A stretch of DNA of 35,747 nt from Clostridia bacterium (lineage in GTDB: Bacteria; Bacillota; Clostridia; Oscillospirales; Acutalibacteraceae), in NCBI GenBank assembly GCA_017443805.1, contig JAFSXY010000115.1:1-35747 (forward strand). Direction: 5' to 3'. The translations under genes were made by a program, and so were the position numbers. Positions within the stretch are counted from its first letter, which is position 1, and each line of letters opens with the position of its first letter. The notes beneath the pieces were generated by a model that saw nothing but the letters and a program-made list of their open reading frames with translations, did no database searches and was not told the DNA's origin. This document shows, piece by piece, positions 16,966 to 26,000 of this stretch.

Positions 16966-17813
16966 AACGAATTATCACCGTACAGGACATTTCCTGCGTG
17001 GGCAAATGCTCTTTGACCGCGGCGCTGCCGATCATTTCCGCCTGCGGCATTGAGACCTGTGTACTGCCAACGGCGATGCTGTCCGCGCACACGGCCTTCC
17101 GCCATTTTACCTTTCACGATCTGACCGATCAGATCCAACCGGCCGCGGCATGTTTCCGGCAGGAGCAGATCACGTTTGACGCGATCTATACCGGCTATCT
17201 CGGCACGGCAAAGCAAATAGACCTGATGAACGATTTCTTCCGTACGTTTCAAACGGAGGATAATCTGATATTTGTGGATCCGGTCATGGCGGACAACGGC
17301 CGTCTGTACACGGGCTTCGACCGGGCATATGCCGAAAAATACGTTTCGCTCTGCGGGCAGGCGGACGTGATCGTCCCGAACATTACGGAGGCATGCTTTT
17401 TGCTGGACCGCCCCTATATCGGCACACGATACACGCAGGCGCAGATCGAAGAGCTGCTGGTATCGCTCTCCGCGCTCGGCGCGAAGCATACGGTTTTGAC
17501 CGGCGTGAGCTTTTGTAATGACGAGCTGGGCGTAATGGCCTACGACGCTGAAAAAGAAAGCTTTTTTTCTTATTTTACCGAGCGGATCCCCGCCAATTTC
17601 CACGGGACAGGAGACGTGTTTTCCTCCGCCGCCGTCGGCGCGCTGGTGCGCGGGAAGACTTTGCCGGACGCGCTGAAGCTTGCCGCGGATTTCACGGTTC
17701 GCGCGATCAAGGCGACCGTAAATAATCCCGCACACAATTGGTACGGGGTGGATTTTGAGACCGAGCTGCCCTTTTTGATCGGCAGGATAAACGAAGACGG
17801 AAATGAACGATAA
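16962..17813 (+). CDS. Pyridoxamine/pyridoxal kinase (PdxK/PdxY-like)
   Basis: 283 residues of the ribokinase-fold pyridoxal kinase family. It starts RIITVQDISCVGKCSLTAALP and carries PTAMLSAHTAF near residue 37, VDPVMADNG, and the anion hole/catalytic motif HGTGDVFSSA (D218 as base). It phosphorylates B6 vitamers in the salvage route to pyridoxal 5'-phosphate. The ATG overlaps the esterase stop (ATGA), and the HAD gene starts 11 bases before its own stop, so the three genes form one tightly coupled operon. Confidence 0.9.
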   Translation: MKRIITVQDISCVGKCSLTAALPIISACGIETCVLPTAMLSAHTAFRHFTFHDLTDQIQPAAACFRQEQITFDAIYTGYLGTAKQIDLMNDFFRTFQTEDNLIFVDPVMADNGRLYTGFDRAYAEKYVSLCGQADVIVPNITEACFLLDRPYIGTRYTQAQIEELLVSLSALGAKHTVLTGVSFCNDELGVMAYDAEKESFFSYFTERIPANFHGTGDVFSSAAVGALVRGKTLPDALKLAADFTVRAIKATVNNPAHNWYGVDFETELPFLIGRINEDGNER

Positions 17814-18618
17814 AACGAAAATTGAAATCATCCGGCCGCCAGCAGGCGGATACCGGTGCGCGCTTTTTGATTTTGACGGGACCGTCAGTCTCATCCGCGA
17901 AGGATGGCAGCAGGTCATGATCCCTTATTTTTGTGAGGAACTGACCGCGCTCGGCATAAAAGAGCCCGCCGACGCCGTATATGCGGAAGTAAAAGACTTT
18001 GTGGACGCGCTGACCGGGAAACAGACCGTTTACCAATGTATGGCGCTGGAACAGGCCGTACGCCGGCGCGGCGGTATCGCGAAAACGCCCGGCGAATACA
18101 AAGCGGAATATCTGCGGCGGCTGCAGGAAAAAATCGCCGACCGAAAAACAGGTCTCCGTTCCGGCACGCTTTCGCCGGAGAGCCTGTCCGTAAAGGGTTC
18201 CCTTTCCTTTGTCCGCAGGCTGCGCGCCGCGGGCATCCACTGTTATCTCGCCAGCGGAACGGATGAGGCAGATGTCCGGGACGAAGCTTCCCTGCTGGGG
18301 ATCGCCGACGCCTTTGACGGCGGTATTTTCGGCGCAAAGGAAGCCCTGACCGACTGCTCCAAGGAAGCGGTCATCCGTCGGCTGATCGCACAGGAAAATC
18401 TGCCGCCCGAAGCGCTGCTCGGCTTTGGCGACGGCTTTGTGGAAATAGAGCTTGTAAGTGAAATCGGCGGTTACGCGGTGGGCGTGGCGGTCAATGAAAA
18501 AACCGGCTCGGGAATCGATGCGGAAAAACGGCGGCGGCTGCTCTCGGCCGGCGCGGGCATGATCCTGCCGGATCTCGACGACGCCGAAACGCTGTGCAGG
18601 CTGCTGCAGATCGATTAA
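17803..18618 (+). CDS. HAD-superfamily phosphatase
   Basis: 271 residues. Motif I is FDFDGT (nucleophile D23, acid D25), motif II probably SGTDE after CYLAS, a Lys in FGAKEAL, and motif IV GFGDGFVEIE. A helical cap (about 35-115) follows motif I, as in the phosphoglycolate/beta-phosphoglucomutase type. Translation is coupled to the upstream kinase by an 11-base overlap, with only a weak ribosome site of its own. A role in turning over pyridoxal phosphate or another sugar phosphate would fit the neighbour but is inference. A strong bidirectional hairpin follows. Confidence 0.85.
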   Translation: MNDKTKIEIIRPPAGGYRCALFDFDGTVSLIREGWQQVMIPYFCEELTALGIKEPADAVYAEVKDFVDALTGKQTVYQCMALEQAVRRRGGIAKTPGEYKAEYLRRLQEKIADRKTGLRSGTLSPESLSVKGSLSFVRRLRAAGIHCYLASGTDEADVRDEASLLGIADAFDGGIFGAKEALTDCSKEAVIRRLIAQENLPPEALLGFGDGFVEIELVSEIGGYAVGVAVNEKTGSGIDAEKRRRLLSAGAGMILPDLDDAETLCRLLQID

Positions 18619-18655
18619 AAAAAAGTTCTCACACCAGGATGTGAGAGCTTTTTTT
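18617..18655. terminator. Bidirectional terminator shared by the HAD gene and spoIIID
   Basis: GTTCTCACA (18625-18633) pairs with TGTGAGAGC (18640-18648), nine pairs with one G-U, loop of six. A-run at 18617-18624 and T-run at 18649-18655 let it work in both directions for the convergent genes. Confidence 0.92.
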
Positions 18656-18658
18656 GTG

Positions 18659-18940
18659 TCAATCTTTTTTTATGTCCGCATGCTGACGCTGCTGCCGGAC
18701 GCGCCTGTATTTTTCTCTGGTTGCCAGACCGCCGCGGATATGCCGCTGCTCGCGGTTTTCATCCAGGATCTGACGCACCTCGCGCCAAAGACCGGCATTT
18801 ACGGTTTTCAGTTTTTTTGTTACGTCCGTGTGGACCGTTGATTTTGAAATTCCAAAGGCTTTCGCCGCTGCGCGAACGGTGGCTTTATTTTTAACGATAT
18901 ACTGCCCGAGCGCTTTCGCGCGGTCGGCGGTATCGACCAT
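18659..18940 (-). CDS. spoIIID: SpoIIID family sporulation transcription factor
   Basis: 93 residues from the ATG at 18940, where AGGAG is eight bases upstream; a GTG at 18958 would place the ribosome site inside the gene. The helix-turn-helix reads KATVRAAAKAFGISKSTVHTDV (in parts at about 17-38), nearly the family consensus, followed by ERHIRGG-like QRHIRGGLATREKY. SpoIIID acts in the mother cell, repressing or activating sigma-E genes during sporulation. The C-terminal basic tail is longer than usual by about ten residues. A good sigma-E-like promoter precedes it. Its presence argues for a spore-forming lineage. Confidence 0.93.
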   Translation of the reverse strand: MVDTADRAKALGQYIVKNKATVRAAAKAFGISKSTVHTDVTKKLKTVNAGLWREVRQILDENREQRHIRGGLATREKYRRVRQQRQHADIKKD

Positions 18941-18971
18941 AGCCCCTGCTCCTCTCACGTAGTATCATTTA

Positions 18972-19000
18972 ACTATATGAGAAAAGCGCGGCATTTATGA
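18972..19000 (-). promoter_or_regulatory. Putative sigma-E promoter of spoIIID
   Basis: On the minus strand TCATAAA (18994-19000) fits the sigma-E -35 consensus KMATATT at five of seven positions. A 14-bp spacer follows, then CATATAGT (18972-18979), which fits the -10 consensus CATACAMT at six of eight. The spacing is the canonical one. B. subtilis spoIIID is likewise sigma-E dependent. Confidence 0.55.
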
Positions 19001-19087
19001 GAAACAGGCGGTTTTTTGAAAAACAGTTTTGCGCAAATACCGGCTCGTTTTTCTGACTTTCCGTATTTCAAACGCCTGTCTCCGCTC

Positions 19088-19116
19088 TTGACAAGGCTCT
19101 ATTATTCGCATATAAT
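19088..19116 (+). promoter_or_regulatory. Consensus sigma-A promoter of the Ldh2-malic enzyme operon
   Basis: TTGACA (19088-19093), exactly 17 bp, then TATAAT (19111-19116): a perfect consensus promoter. It predicts high basal expression. The ribosome site GGAGGG is at 19140-19145, five bases before the ATG. Confidence 0.9.
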
Positions 19117-19150
19117 TTATAATGAAAATTTTTGAATTCGGAGGGATATC

Positions 19151-20257
19151 ATGCCAAAAATCACAGTTGACTGGAAAACGCTGCAAAACTTTTTTGAGGA
19201 CGCTTTTGTAGGCGTCGGCGTACCGAGAGAAGACGCAAAAATCGTTGTGGACGTCCTGTTGGAGTCCGACCGCCGCGGGATCGAATCCCACGGCTGCAAC
19301 CGCTTTAAGCCCATTTACATCGACAGGATCAAAGCCGGGATCCAGAACCCCGTAACGAATTTTGAGATCCTGAAAGAAACGCCCACCACGGCTGTGGTGG
19401 ACGGACACAACGGCATGGGACAGGTGATCGGCTACAAAGCGATGACGATGGCGATCGAAAAAGCGAAAAAATACGGTATGGGCATGGTTGCCGTGCGCAA
19501 TTCCTGCCATTACGGTATTGCCGGTTACTACACCACCATGGCGACAAAAGCCGGCTGCATCGGCATGACCGGCACCAACGCCCGTCCGAGCGTTGCGCCG
19601 ACCTTCGGCGTAGAGGGCATGTTCGGTACGAACCCGCTGACGCTTGGCTTCCCTACCGACGAAGAATTTGACTTTAATATCGACTGCGCGACCTCCATTA
19701 CGCAGAACGGCAAGATCGAGTATTACGCGCGTATCCATGAGGACGTCCATCCCGGCACCGTGATCGACATCGACGGCAACGCGGTGGAGGGCGACGCGGG
19801 TGAAGCGCTGAAAAAGATCCGCAACGGCACGGCCGCGCTGACGACGCTGGGCGGCATCGGCGAAGCGCTCGGCGGCTACAAGGGCTACGGCTATGCGCTG
19901 TTTGTGGAACTGCTCAGCGCCGCATTACAGGACGGCGCCTACGGCAAGGATCTGGACGGCAAGGATGAAAACGGCAATATAAGACCCTATCACCTCGGCC
20001 ATTTCTTTGTAGCGATCGATACCGGCCACTTCCTCGGAGAGGAGATCGCAAGAAAGAAAGCGGGCGATATTATCCGCTCGATCCGCGCATCCAAAAAAGC
20101 GCCCGGCGAGGACCGCATTTATTCTGCCGGCGAAAAAGAATACAACATCTGGAAATCCCGCGAGCCGCACGGCGTACCGATCAACGAAAGCGTACAGGGC
20201 GAAATGAGCAAGGTCCGCGACGATCTGGGGCTGGATTACAAGTTCCCCTGGGACTGA
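19151..20257 (+). CDS. Ldh2/YlbC-type malate/L-lactate dehydrogenase family oxidoreductase
   Basis: 368 residues of the NAD(P)-dependent Ldh2 (AllD/ComC/YbiC) fold, which is unrelated to classical MDH/LDH. Visible signature: ESHGCNRF (S46-H47-G48, R51) with Y56 and R59 of the substrate loop, a GHNGMGQ turn, and NSCHYG with catalytic-type H120. Members oxidise various 2-hydroxyacids (malate, lactate, ureidoglycolate, sulfolactate), so the substrate is not proven by the fold. The next gene, malic enzyme, points to malate. The C-terminal 45 residues form a polar extension ending LDYKFPWD. Co-transcribed with the malic enzyme (24-base gap). Confidence 0.9.
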   Translation: MPKITVDWKTLQNFFEDAFVGVGVPREDAKIVVDVLLESDRRGIESHGCNRFKPIYIDRIKAGIQNPVTNFEILKETPTTAVVDGHNGMGQVIGYKAMTMAIEKAKKYGMGMVAVRNSCHYGIAGYYTTMATKAGCIGMTGTNARPSVAPTFGVEGMFGTNPLTLGFPTDEEFDFNIDCATSITQNGKIEYYARIHEDVHPGTVIDIDGNAVEGDAGEALKKIRNGTAALTTLGGIGEALGGYKGYGYALFVELLSAALQDGAYGKDLDGKDENGNIRPYHLGHFFVAIDTGHFLGEEIARKKAGDIIRSIRASKKAPGEDRIYSAGEKEYNIWKSREPHGVPINESVQGEMSKVRDDLGLDYKFPWD

Positions 20258-20281
20258 TTGTTTAATTGAAAGGATCAAAAT

Positions 20282-21454
20282 ATGGATTACGCAGCTAAAT
20301 CACTGGAAAAGCACTATGAATGGGCCGGCAAGATCGAGGTCAATGCGAAAATGCGCGTTGACAATTCCGAGGCGCTGTCGCTTGCGTATACGCCCGGCGT
20401 TGCGCAGCCCTGTTTGGAAATCCAAAAAGACCCGAGCAAGAGCTATGAGCTGACGCTCCGGCATAATTTGGTCGCCGTGATCACCGACGGCACTGCGATC
20501 CTGGGCTTGGGCGATATCGGCCCCGAAGCCGGCATGCCCGTCATGGAGGGCAAGTGCGTTCTGTTTAAGGAATTCGGCGGCGTGGACGCCTTTCCGCTTT
20601 GCATCCGTTCAAAAGACGTTGATGAGATCGTGCATACCATCTGCCTGATCGCGGGTTCCTTCGGCGGCATCAATCTGGAGGATATCGCGGCGCCCCGCTG
20701 CTTTGAGATCGAGCGCAAATTAAAAGAGCGTTTGGATATCCCGGTATTCCATGATGACCAGCACGGGACCGCCATCGTCTGCTCCGCAGCGCTGGTGAAC
20801 GCGCTGAAGGTAGTCAAAAAGGATATAAAAGATGTGCGCGTGGTCATTAACGGCGCAGGCAGCGCCGGCATCGCCATCGGAAAGCTTTTCTTAAAGCTCG
20901 GCGTCGGAGATCTTATCATGTGCGACCGTTTCGGCATTCTTGCCGAGGGCGTAAAGGAAATGAACCCGGCGCAGGCCGAGATGGCCGCAATGTCCAACAA
21001 AACGGGCCTGCACGGCACCCTTGCCGACGCCATGAAGGGCGCGGACGTATTTGTAGGCGTTTCGGCGCCGCGGATCGTAACGCAGGATATGATCCGCTCC
21101 ATGGCGGATAACCCCGTCTGCTTCCCCATGGCGAACCCCGTGCCCGAGATCACCCGCGACGAAGCGCTTGCCGCCGGCGCGGCGGTGGTGGGCACAGGCC
21201 GCTCCGACTACCCCAACCAGATCAACAATGTGCTTGCGTTCCCGGGCCTGTTCCGCGGCGCCCTTGACGTGCGCGCGAGCGATATAAATGAAGAAATGAA
21301 GATCGCCGCGGCAAAGGCGATCGCAAGCCTTGTATCTGATGAAGAATTAAGCGCAGAATACATCATCCCCAAAGCATTTGACGCCCGCGTGGGCAAAACG
21401 GTCGCGTCTGCTGTTGCCGAAGCCGCCAGATCAAGCGGCGTAGCGCGAAAATAA
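20282..21454 (+). CDS. Malic enzyme (decarboxylating malate dehydrogenase, short bacterial form)
   Basis: 390 residues, the compact form without a phosphotransacetylase domain. Catalytic Y36 (SLAYTPG), K91 (EGKCVLF), metal ligands in the NLEDIAAP and FHDDQHGTA segments (D158/D159), and the dinucleotide fold INGAGSAGIAIG (190-200) are all in place, with CFPMANPVPEI near residue 280. It converts malate to pyruvate and CO2 with reduction of NAD or NADP. The ribosome site AAAGGAT precedes the ATG. Sits behind Ldh2 under one very strong promoter and ends before a 13-bp-stem hairpin. Confidence 0.96.
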   Translation: MDYAAKSLEKHYEWAGKIEVNAKMRVDNSEALSLAYTPGVAQPCLEIQKDPSKSYELTLRHNLVAVITDGTAILGLGDIGPEAGMPVMEGKCVLFKEFGGVDAFPLCIRSKDVDEIVHTICLIAGSFGGINLEDIAAPRCFEIERKLKERLDIPVFHDDQHGTAIVCSAALVNALKVVKKDIKDVRVVINGAGSAGIAIGKLFLKLGVGDLIMCDRFGILAEGVKEMNPAQAEMAAMSNKTGLHGTLADAMKGADVFVGVSAPRIVTQDMIRSMADNPVCFPMANPVPEITRDEALAAGAAVVGTGRSDYPNQINNVLAFPGLFRGALDVRASDINEEMKIAAAKAIASLVSDEELSAEYIIPKAFDARVGKTVASAVAEAARSSGVARK

Positions 21455-21490
21455 ACCATTCGAACAATCGGGGTTTTCCCGCAAGAAAGA

Positions 21491-21526
21491 GACTGCGCCG
21501 CAGGATGCTGCGGCGCAGTCGTTTTC
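21491..21526 (+). terminator. Intrinsic terminator after malic enzyme
   Basis: Perfect 13-bp stem, GACTGCGCCGCAG (21491-21503) with CTGCGGCGCAGTC (21508-21520), GATG loop, followed by GTTTTC. The T-run is short but the stem is very stable. Confidence 0.85.
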
Positions 21527-21610
21527 ATATATACCCTCGCCCGTTGCCTGCAGGGCAAAATCGACGGGCGTTAAGATCATTTTTTAACAGGAAACAAGCG
21601 GGTTTCCGTC

Positions 21611-21655
21611 AACAAAAAATCGGCGCCGTGAACATCCACGGCGCCGCCTTTTTAC
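21611..21655. terminator. Terminator hairpin of the minus-strand secreted-protein operon
   Basis: CGGCGCCGTG (21621-21630) pairs with CACGGCGCCG (21637-21646). On the minus strand it is followed by ATTTTTTG, ending transcription just past the stop at 21662. A T-run also lies on the plus side, so it may work both ways. The stretch between this hairpin and the malic enzyme terminator shows nothing else. Confidence 0.88.
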
Positions 21656-21661
21656 TGCATT

Positions 21662-22987
21662 TTATTCAAACAAGCTGTCAAAGAAATAATATTCCGTGCT
21701 GCCGTTGCTGATATTTACGCGCAGCTTGCCGGTGATCAGTTTCACTTTGGCAAGACTCATCTCAATATTGATGGATTGATTACACGAAACGCCCAGATCA
21801 TAAATCGCTGCGACCGGCAGCATCGTCCCGGCGTCAAAGTAATACGTTACGGTACAACTGCTGACGAGTTCATTGCACTTCATTTCAAAGAGCATACCGT
21901 CGTCTTCTTCTTTTTGGTTAAAGCTCTCCGCAAGGCTCCGCAGATCATAGGACATGATCCTCTGCAGTGAAGACTCCGCGTCGGTCTTATTCAGTTCGGT
22001 ATATTTCTCTTCCTTCACCTTAACGGTCATTTTGACGACCGGCCCCACGGAAGCAGCCTTGATCGTTTTCGAAATATCCTCAGTAAACGAACCGCCGCCG
22101 TAGGAAGAAGTGAATTTGATTGAATCGGGCAATGCTGCAATAAAATCGACGCCGGACATTTCTTCAACCGTTAACGAGGACACATCTGCCGCAGTCAACC
22201 GGCTGACTGTATGTTCGCCGGAAATATCGTAATTGCGGTCGGTGATCAGTCTGGGGACGCTGACACGTTCATCCCAGACTTCGGAATCCTGTTCGATTTC
22301 AGACCGGAACGAATCCATAAGCGTATCCTCATCCAGCGTTTCACCCGCCAGCTTTGCGGCTGCCTTTGCAGCAAGCGTGATCTTCAGTTCAGGCTTCGGA
22401 TTGGATGCGATCTCACCGGTCTCAACCGTTTTTGTGAAGCCGGTATAGTAATGATCATCTGCTTTCAGGATGTTTACAAGCTCGTTAAAAGAGGACAGGT
22501 TCTTTCCGCAGCGGGCGCAGACGATCGGCGCAGCGGGATCGGCCGACGCAGCGGAATAATCGTGGCCGAGCGCCTCGAGCGTTTGCGTTGTGTTTTCTCC
22601 GCAAACGGCACAGACACTGTGCGAAACCATACCCTCCGTACAGGTCGGCGCGGTCACACCGTTTTCATAAACGGGATCCGACCAGTTGTGACAGTCGGTC
22701 AGATCTTCAAGACCCACCGCCGCACGCAGCAAAAAGCGCGCATCCGCGGCATTCACTTCGCCGACAGGCTCCGTCACATCCGCAGCGGCAGGCAAATAAT
22801 GCGCTTCCACATCGGCGTCGTCAAACCCAACCGCGATCCGTAGTGCAAGTCTCGCATCTCCGGCTGAAACAACGTTGTCCCCGTTGACGTCACCGTGTAT
22901 CGCCGCCAGTGCGCCGGCACAGAAAACAAAGCACAGCAGAACGGCAACTATCGCCGTCAGCAAAAGTTTTTTCAAATTGTTCTTCAT
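21662..22987 (-). CDS. Secreted protein: dockerin-like pair, one Cys-rich module, unassigned C-terminal domain
   Basis: 441 residues. Signal peptide (about 1-29, cleavage after ALA-AI), then a dockerin-like first calcium loop, GDVNGDNVVSAGDARLALR, with the D-x-N-x-D spacing intact, and a degenerate second loop ending AADARFLLR. Next comes a Cys module, PTCTEGMVSHSVCAVC, and a half module, IVCARC. The C-terminal domain (about 165-441) begins FNELVNILKADDHYYTGF and includes TYYFDAGTMLPVAAIYDL. It is shared with the two proteins encoded next upstream (26-bp gap to the 1231-aa gene; the third further up). No catalytic motif seen; function unknown. Ribosome site GAAAGG before the ATG. Confidence 0.85.
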   Translation of the reverse strand: MKNNLKKLLLTAIVAVLLCFVFCAGALAAIHGDVNGDNVVSAGDARLALRIAVGFDDADVEAHYLPAAADVTEPVGEVNAADARFLLRAAVGLEDLTDCHNWSDPVYENGVTAPTCTEGMVSHSVCAVCGENTTQTLEALGHDYSAASADPAAPIVCARCGKNLSSFNELVNILKADDHYYTGFTKTVETGEIASNPKPELKITLAAKAAAKLAGETLDEDTLMDSFRSEIEQDSEVWDERVSVPRLITDRNYDISGEHTVSRLTAADVSSLTVEEMSGVDFIAALPDSIKFTSSYGGGSFTEDISKTIKAASVGPVVKMTVKVKEEKYTELNKTDAESSLQRIMSYDLRSLAESFNQKEEDDGMLFEMKCNELVSSCTVTYYFDAGTMLPVAAIYDLGVSCNQSINIEMSLAKVKLITGKLRVNISNGSTEYYFFDSLFE

Positions 22988-23015
22988 ATTTCCCTTTCCT
23001 TTCTTTTTTTACTTA

Positions 23016-26000
23016 TCAAGATGCAAGGTCTTTAACGGCCTTGAAAAGGTATACCATCTGGTCGGTTTCCGTCATCACGGGGTCCGCAGAGATGGAGCCG
23101 TTCAAACTGCCCATTTCGATCGTCATCTTGATATCCTGTGACGAAACGATCGATACGTTATAAACTGCGGCCAGCGGTTCCAACGTATCAGCCCTGAAAT
23201 AGAAGGTCGCATTGCCGTCGGAAACGATATTCTTGAGCTTAAACTCACTGGTCATAGACAGCGTGTCGTCGTCTTCAACCTCGGTGTGCATGCCGTTATC
23301 GTCAAAACCATCCATATGCAGGCGGATATCCTCGCCTGTGAAATGCTCCAGTGCGCTCTCGGCGTCCATACCCAAACCGACGATTCCCTGGCCGGGAATA
23401 TATGTTTCGGTGTTGATCTTCACCGTAACGGCGATCACCTCGCCGGAGATCTGGACCTGTCTGTACGGCTCCACGTCTCTTGTGGTGCTGCCGACCGTAA
23501 TGGACGAGCCGTAAGAGCTGTCAAGCAGGCTGGAGATCTTCAGGCCGTTCTGTTTCGTAACGGTCAAACCGGCTATATCCCGGTCAACCAAATTGCTGAC
23601 CTTGCCGGAGCTGCGGATATACAGCGCGATACGCGGGATGGTGTCGCCGGTGCTGAAGGACGTTTCATTCTGGCGGATCTCATCGCGGAAGCTGTTCTTC
23701 AGGCCGGGGATCATGCTGATGACCCCCTTGACGGTCAATTTTGTATAATCGGTTGAAACGCCGTTTTTCGAGAAATAAACCACGTTTTCCGATTTCATCG
23801 GTCCGCTCTTGATCAGATTTACAAGCTTGTTATACGCGGGAAGCAGATCCGTGCGCAATTCCTTGCAGACCGTACAGTAGAAGGATTCGGCGTTGGTGCC
23901 GAGCGGGCTGTCGGAGACCGTATAGTTGTGGCCCATCGGCTCGCCGTCCCACTCCATGCCGCTTGTAGGCGTCTGGCAGACGGGACAGCCCCAACCTTCC
24001 GTTCTGGCAGGAAGGGTGCAGGTTGCGGCCTGCGCCGGGAAATAGATGGACGGCTTGTGTCCGGGCGCCGCCTGTTCGAACATGTTCTGCGGATTGCTGA
24101 GCAGCGAACGGAAAGCGGACGCGGTATAAGTTTTCACCGTTCCGTTGCTGAACGTGACCTCTCTGGCGCCGCAGCCGTTGGCACAGGAACGCACCTTATA
24201 ATAATAACCCGGCGTCGTACATGTGGTTTCTACGACAAAATAATCCGATTTATCGCCGGAAAAGCTGTGTCCTGTAGCCGCGAGACGGATATCACTTGCG
24301 GAAAGGACCCGGCTGCCCGCCTCATCCGTAAAGTATTGGTTACACTCGGAGCAGACATAGTAGGCGATATTGCCGTCCGCCGTACAGGTCGCGTTCTTTC
24401 TGGCAATATAACGCGTCTGGTGTTCGGTCTTCGGAATGATCTCGGTAACGTTTTCTGCAAGCAATTCCCCGCAAAGCGTACATACGACGGAGTTGCTGAT
24501 CACATAACCGTCCTCCGTACAGCTCGGCTCCTTCACGCTGCTGTAATCGTGCTGGATCGCAGATTCGGGATGGTTATTCGGATCTCTTTCAATCTGTATA
24601 TTCGTCTTGCCGCCGCAGCGGGAACAGGTGTAGACGCCGTAGAACTTTGTAGTCCTGTCGCACGTAGGAGGCGCGCCGTTTGCATAACCGGTCAGCTTGT
24701 AATCATGTCCCAGCGCGTTGATGGACTGGTCTGCCGTCTTATAATCGCATCTGGTACATTTTGAATAGGCAACGCCTTTGTTTTCGCAGGTCGGCTGTCT
24801 TACCACGTCCACCATATTATGACCAAGTTTCGGGATCGAAACGGATTCTATGGAAATCTCCTTGGTCAAATTTCTGTCGCTGTAATACTTGCCGCAAACG
24901 CCGCATTTCCAATAGGCAATATTGCCGTCCTTGGTGCAGGTGGCCGCGTTTGCGGATGTTTCGGTCACTTTGGAGTGTCCGGTTGCCGGAATAACGAGGG
25001 AAGCGGCATCTGCGTCCTGCGTGCCGGCGACATTGGAGAATTTACTTCCGCACTTGGTACAGGCATAATAATACTTACTGCCCGGGGTGGTACAGGTAGC
25101 CGCAGTCCCATCGACCTTCTGGGTGGTATGCGCGGAGGTTTTACCGACGTGAGAAGAATTATACGTACAGACCTGGCGGCATTTACCGCTGCCGATATTC
25201 TTCCACGCATAATTATGCGCGCTGCTGTCGACCGGAATGGACTGTACTTCCGTTTGGCCGCAGACCGTGCAGGTCACGGTCTTTGAGCCTGTTGCGGAAC
25301 AGGTGGCCGCCTTTGTGACCGTTCCGGCGTTAAAGCTGTGCGCCGTTTTGGAAATCGCAGAACCGGAGGCTATTTTTGCACCGCAGCCCTTACAGTAGGT
25401 ATCGCCGGAATATCCCGCCGCAAGACAGGTGGCCGCAGCGGCATTCCTCAGCTCCGTACCGCCCGCATGGTTTGCAGCGTTTTTGGCGACCGTTTCGGTC
25501 TTCGTTGCATTACAGACGGTACAGGTATACGTTTTGATCCCTGTTTCGGAACAGGTCGGCGTTTTGGTGACCATGCCGCCGTTCCATGTATGATTTGCTT
25601 TTTCGATATGGGATGCGTCGTTTGCGCAAATACGCTGGTGCTGGGTGGCGTTCAGATTTGTCCATGCACCGTAGCTGTGACCTGTGGCGTTGATCGTTTC
25701 GGTCTTTGTGGTATTGCAAACGGAACAAGTATAAGTTTTTACGCCTGCAGCGGTACAGGTGGCGGCCTTTGTCACCTTGCCGCCGTTCCATGTATGGGAG
25801 GTCTGTTTCGCAACCGTTTTACCGGCGGACAGAAGTGCGCCGCACCCTTTACAATAGGTATCGCCGGAATATCCCGCCTTGGCACAGGTGGCCGCAACGG
25901 TGTTTTTGAGTTCCGTACCGCCTGCGTGGTTTGCAGCGTTTTTGGCGACCGTCTCGGTTTTTGTGGTTTTGCAGACGGAACAGGTATAGGTTTTAACGCC

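Noticed and set aside
16929..17918. 329-codon minus-strand open frame over the pyridoxamine kinase
   Set aside because: Shadow of pdxK, which has clear catalytic motifs.
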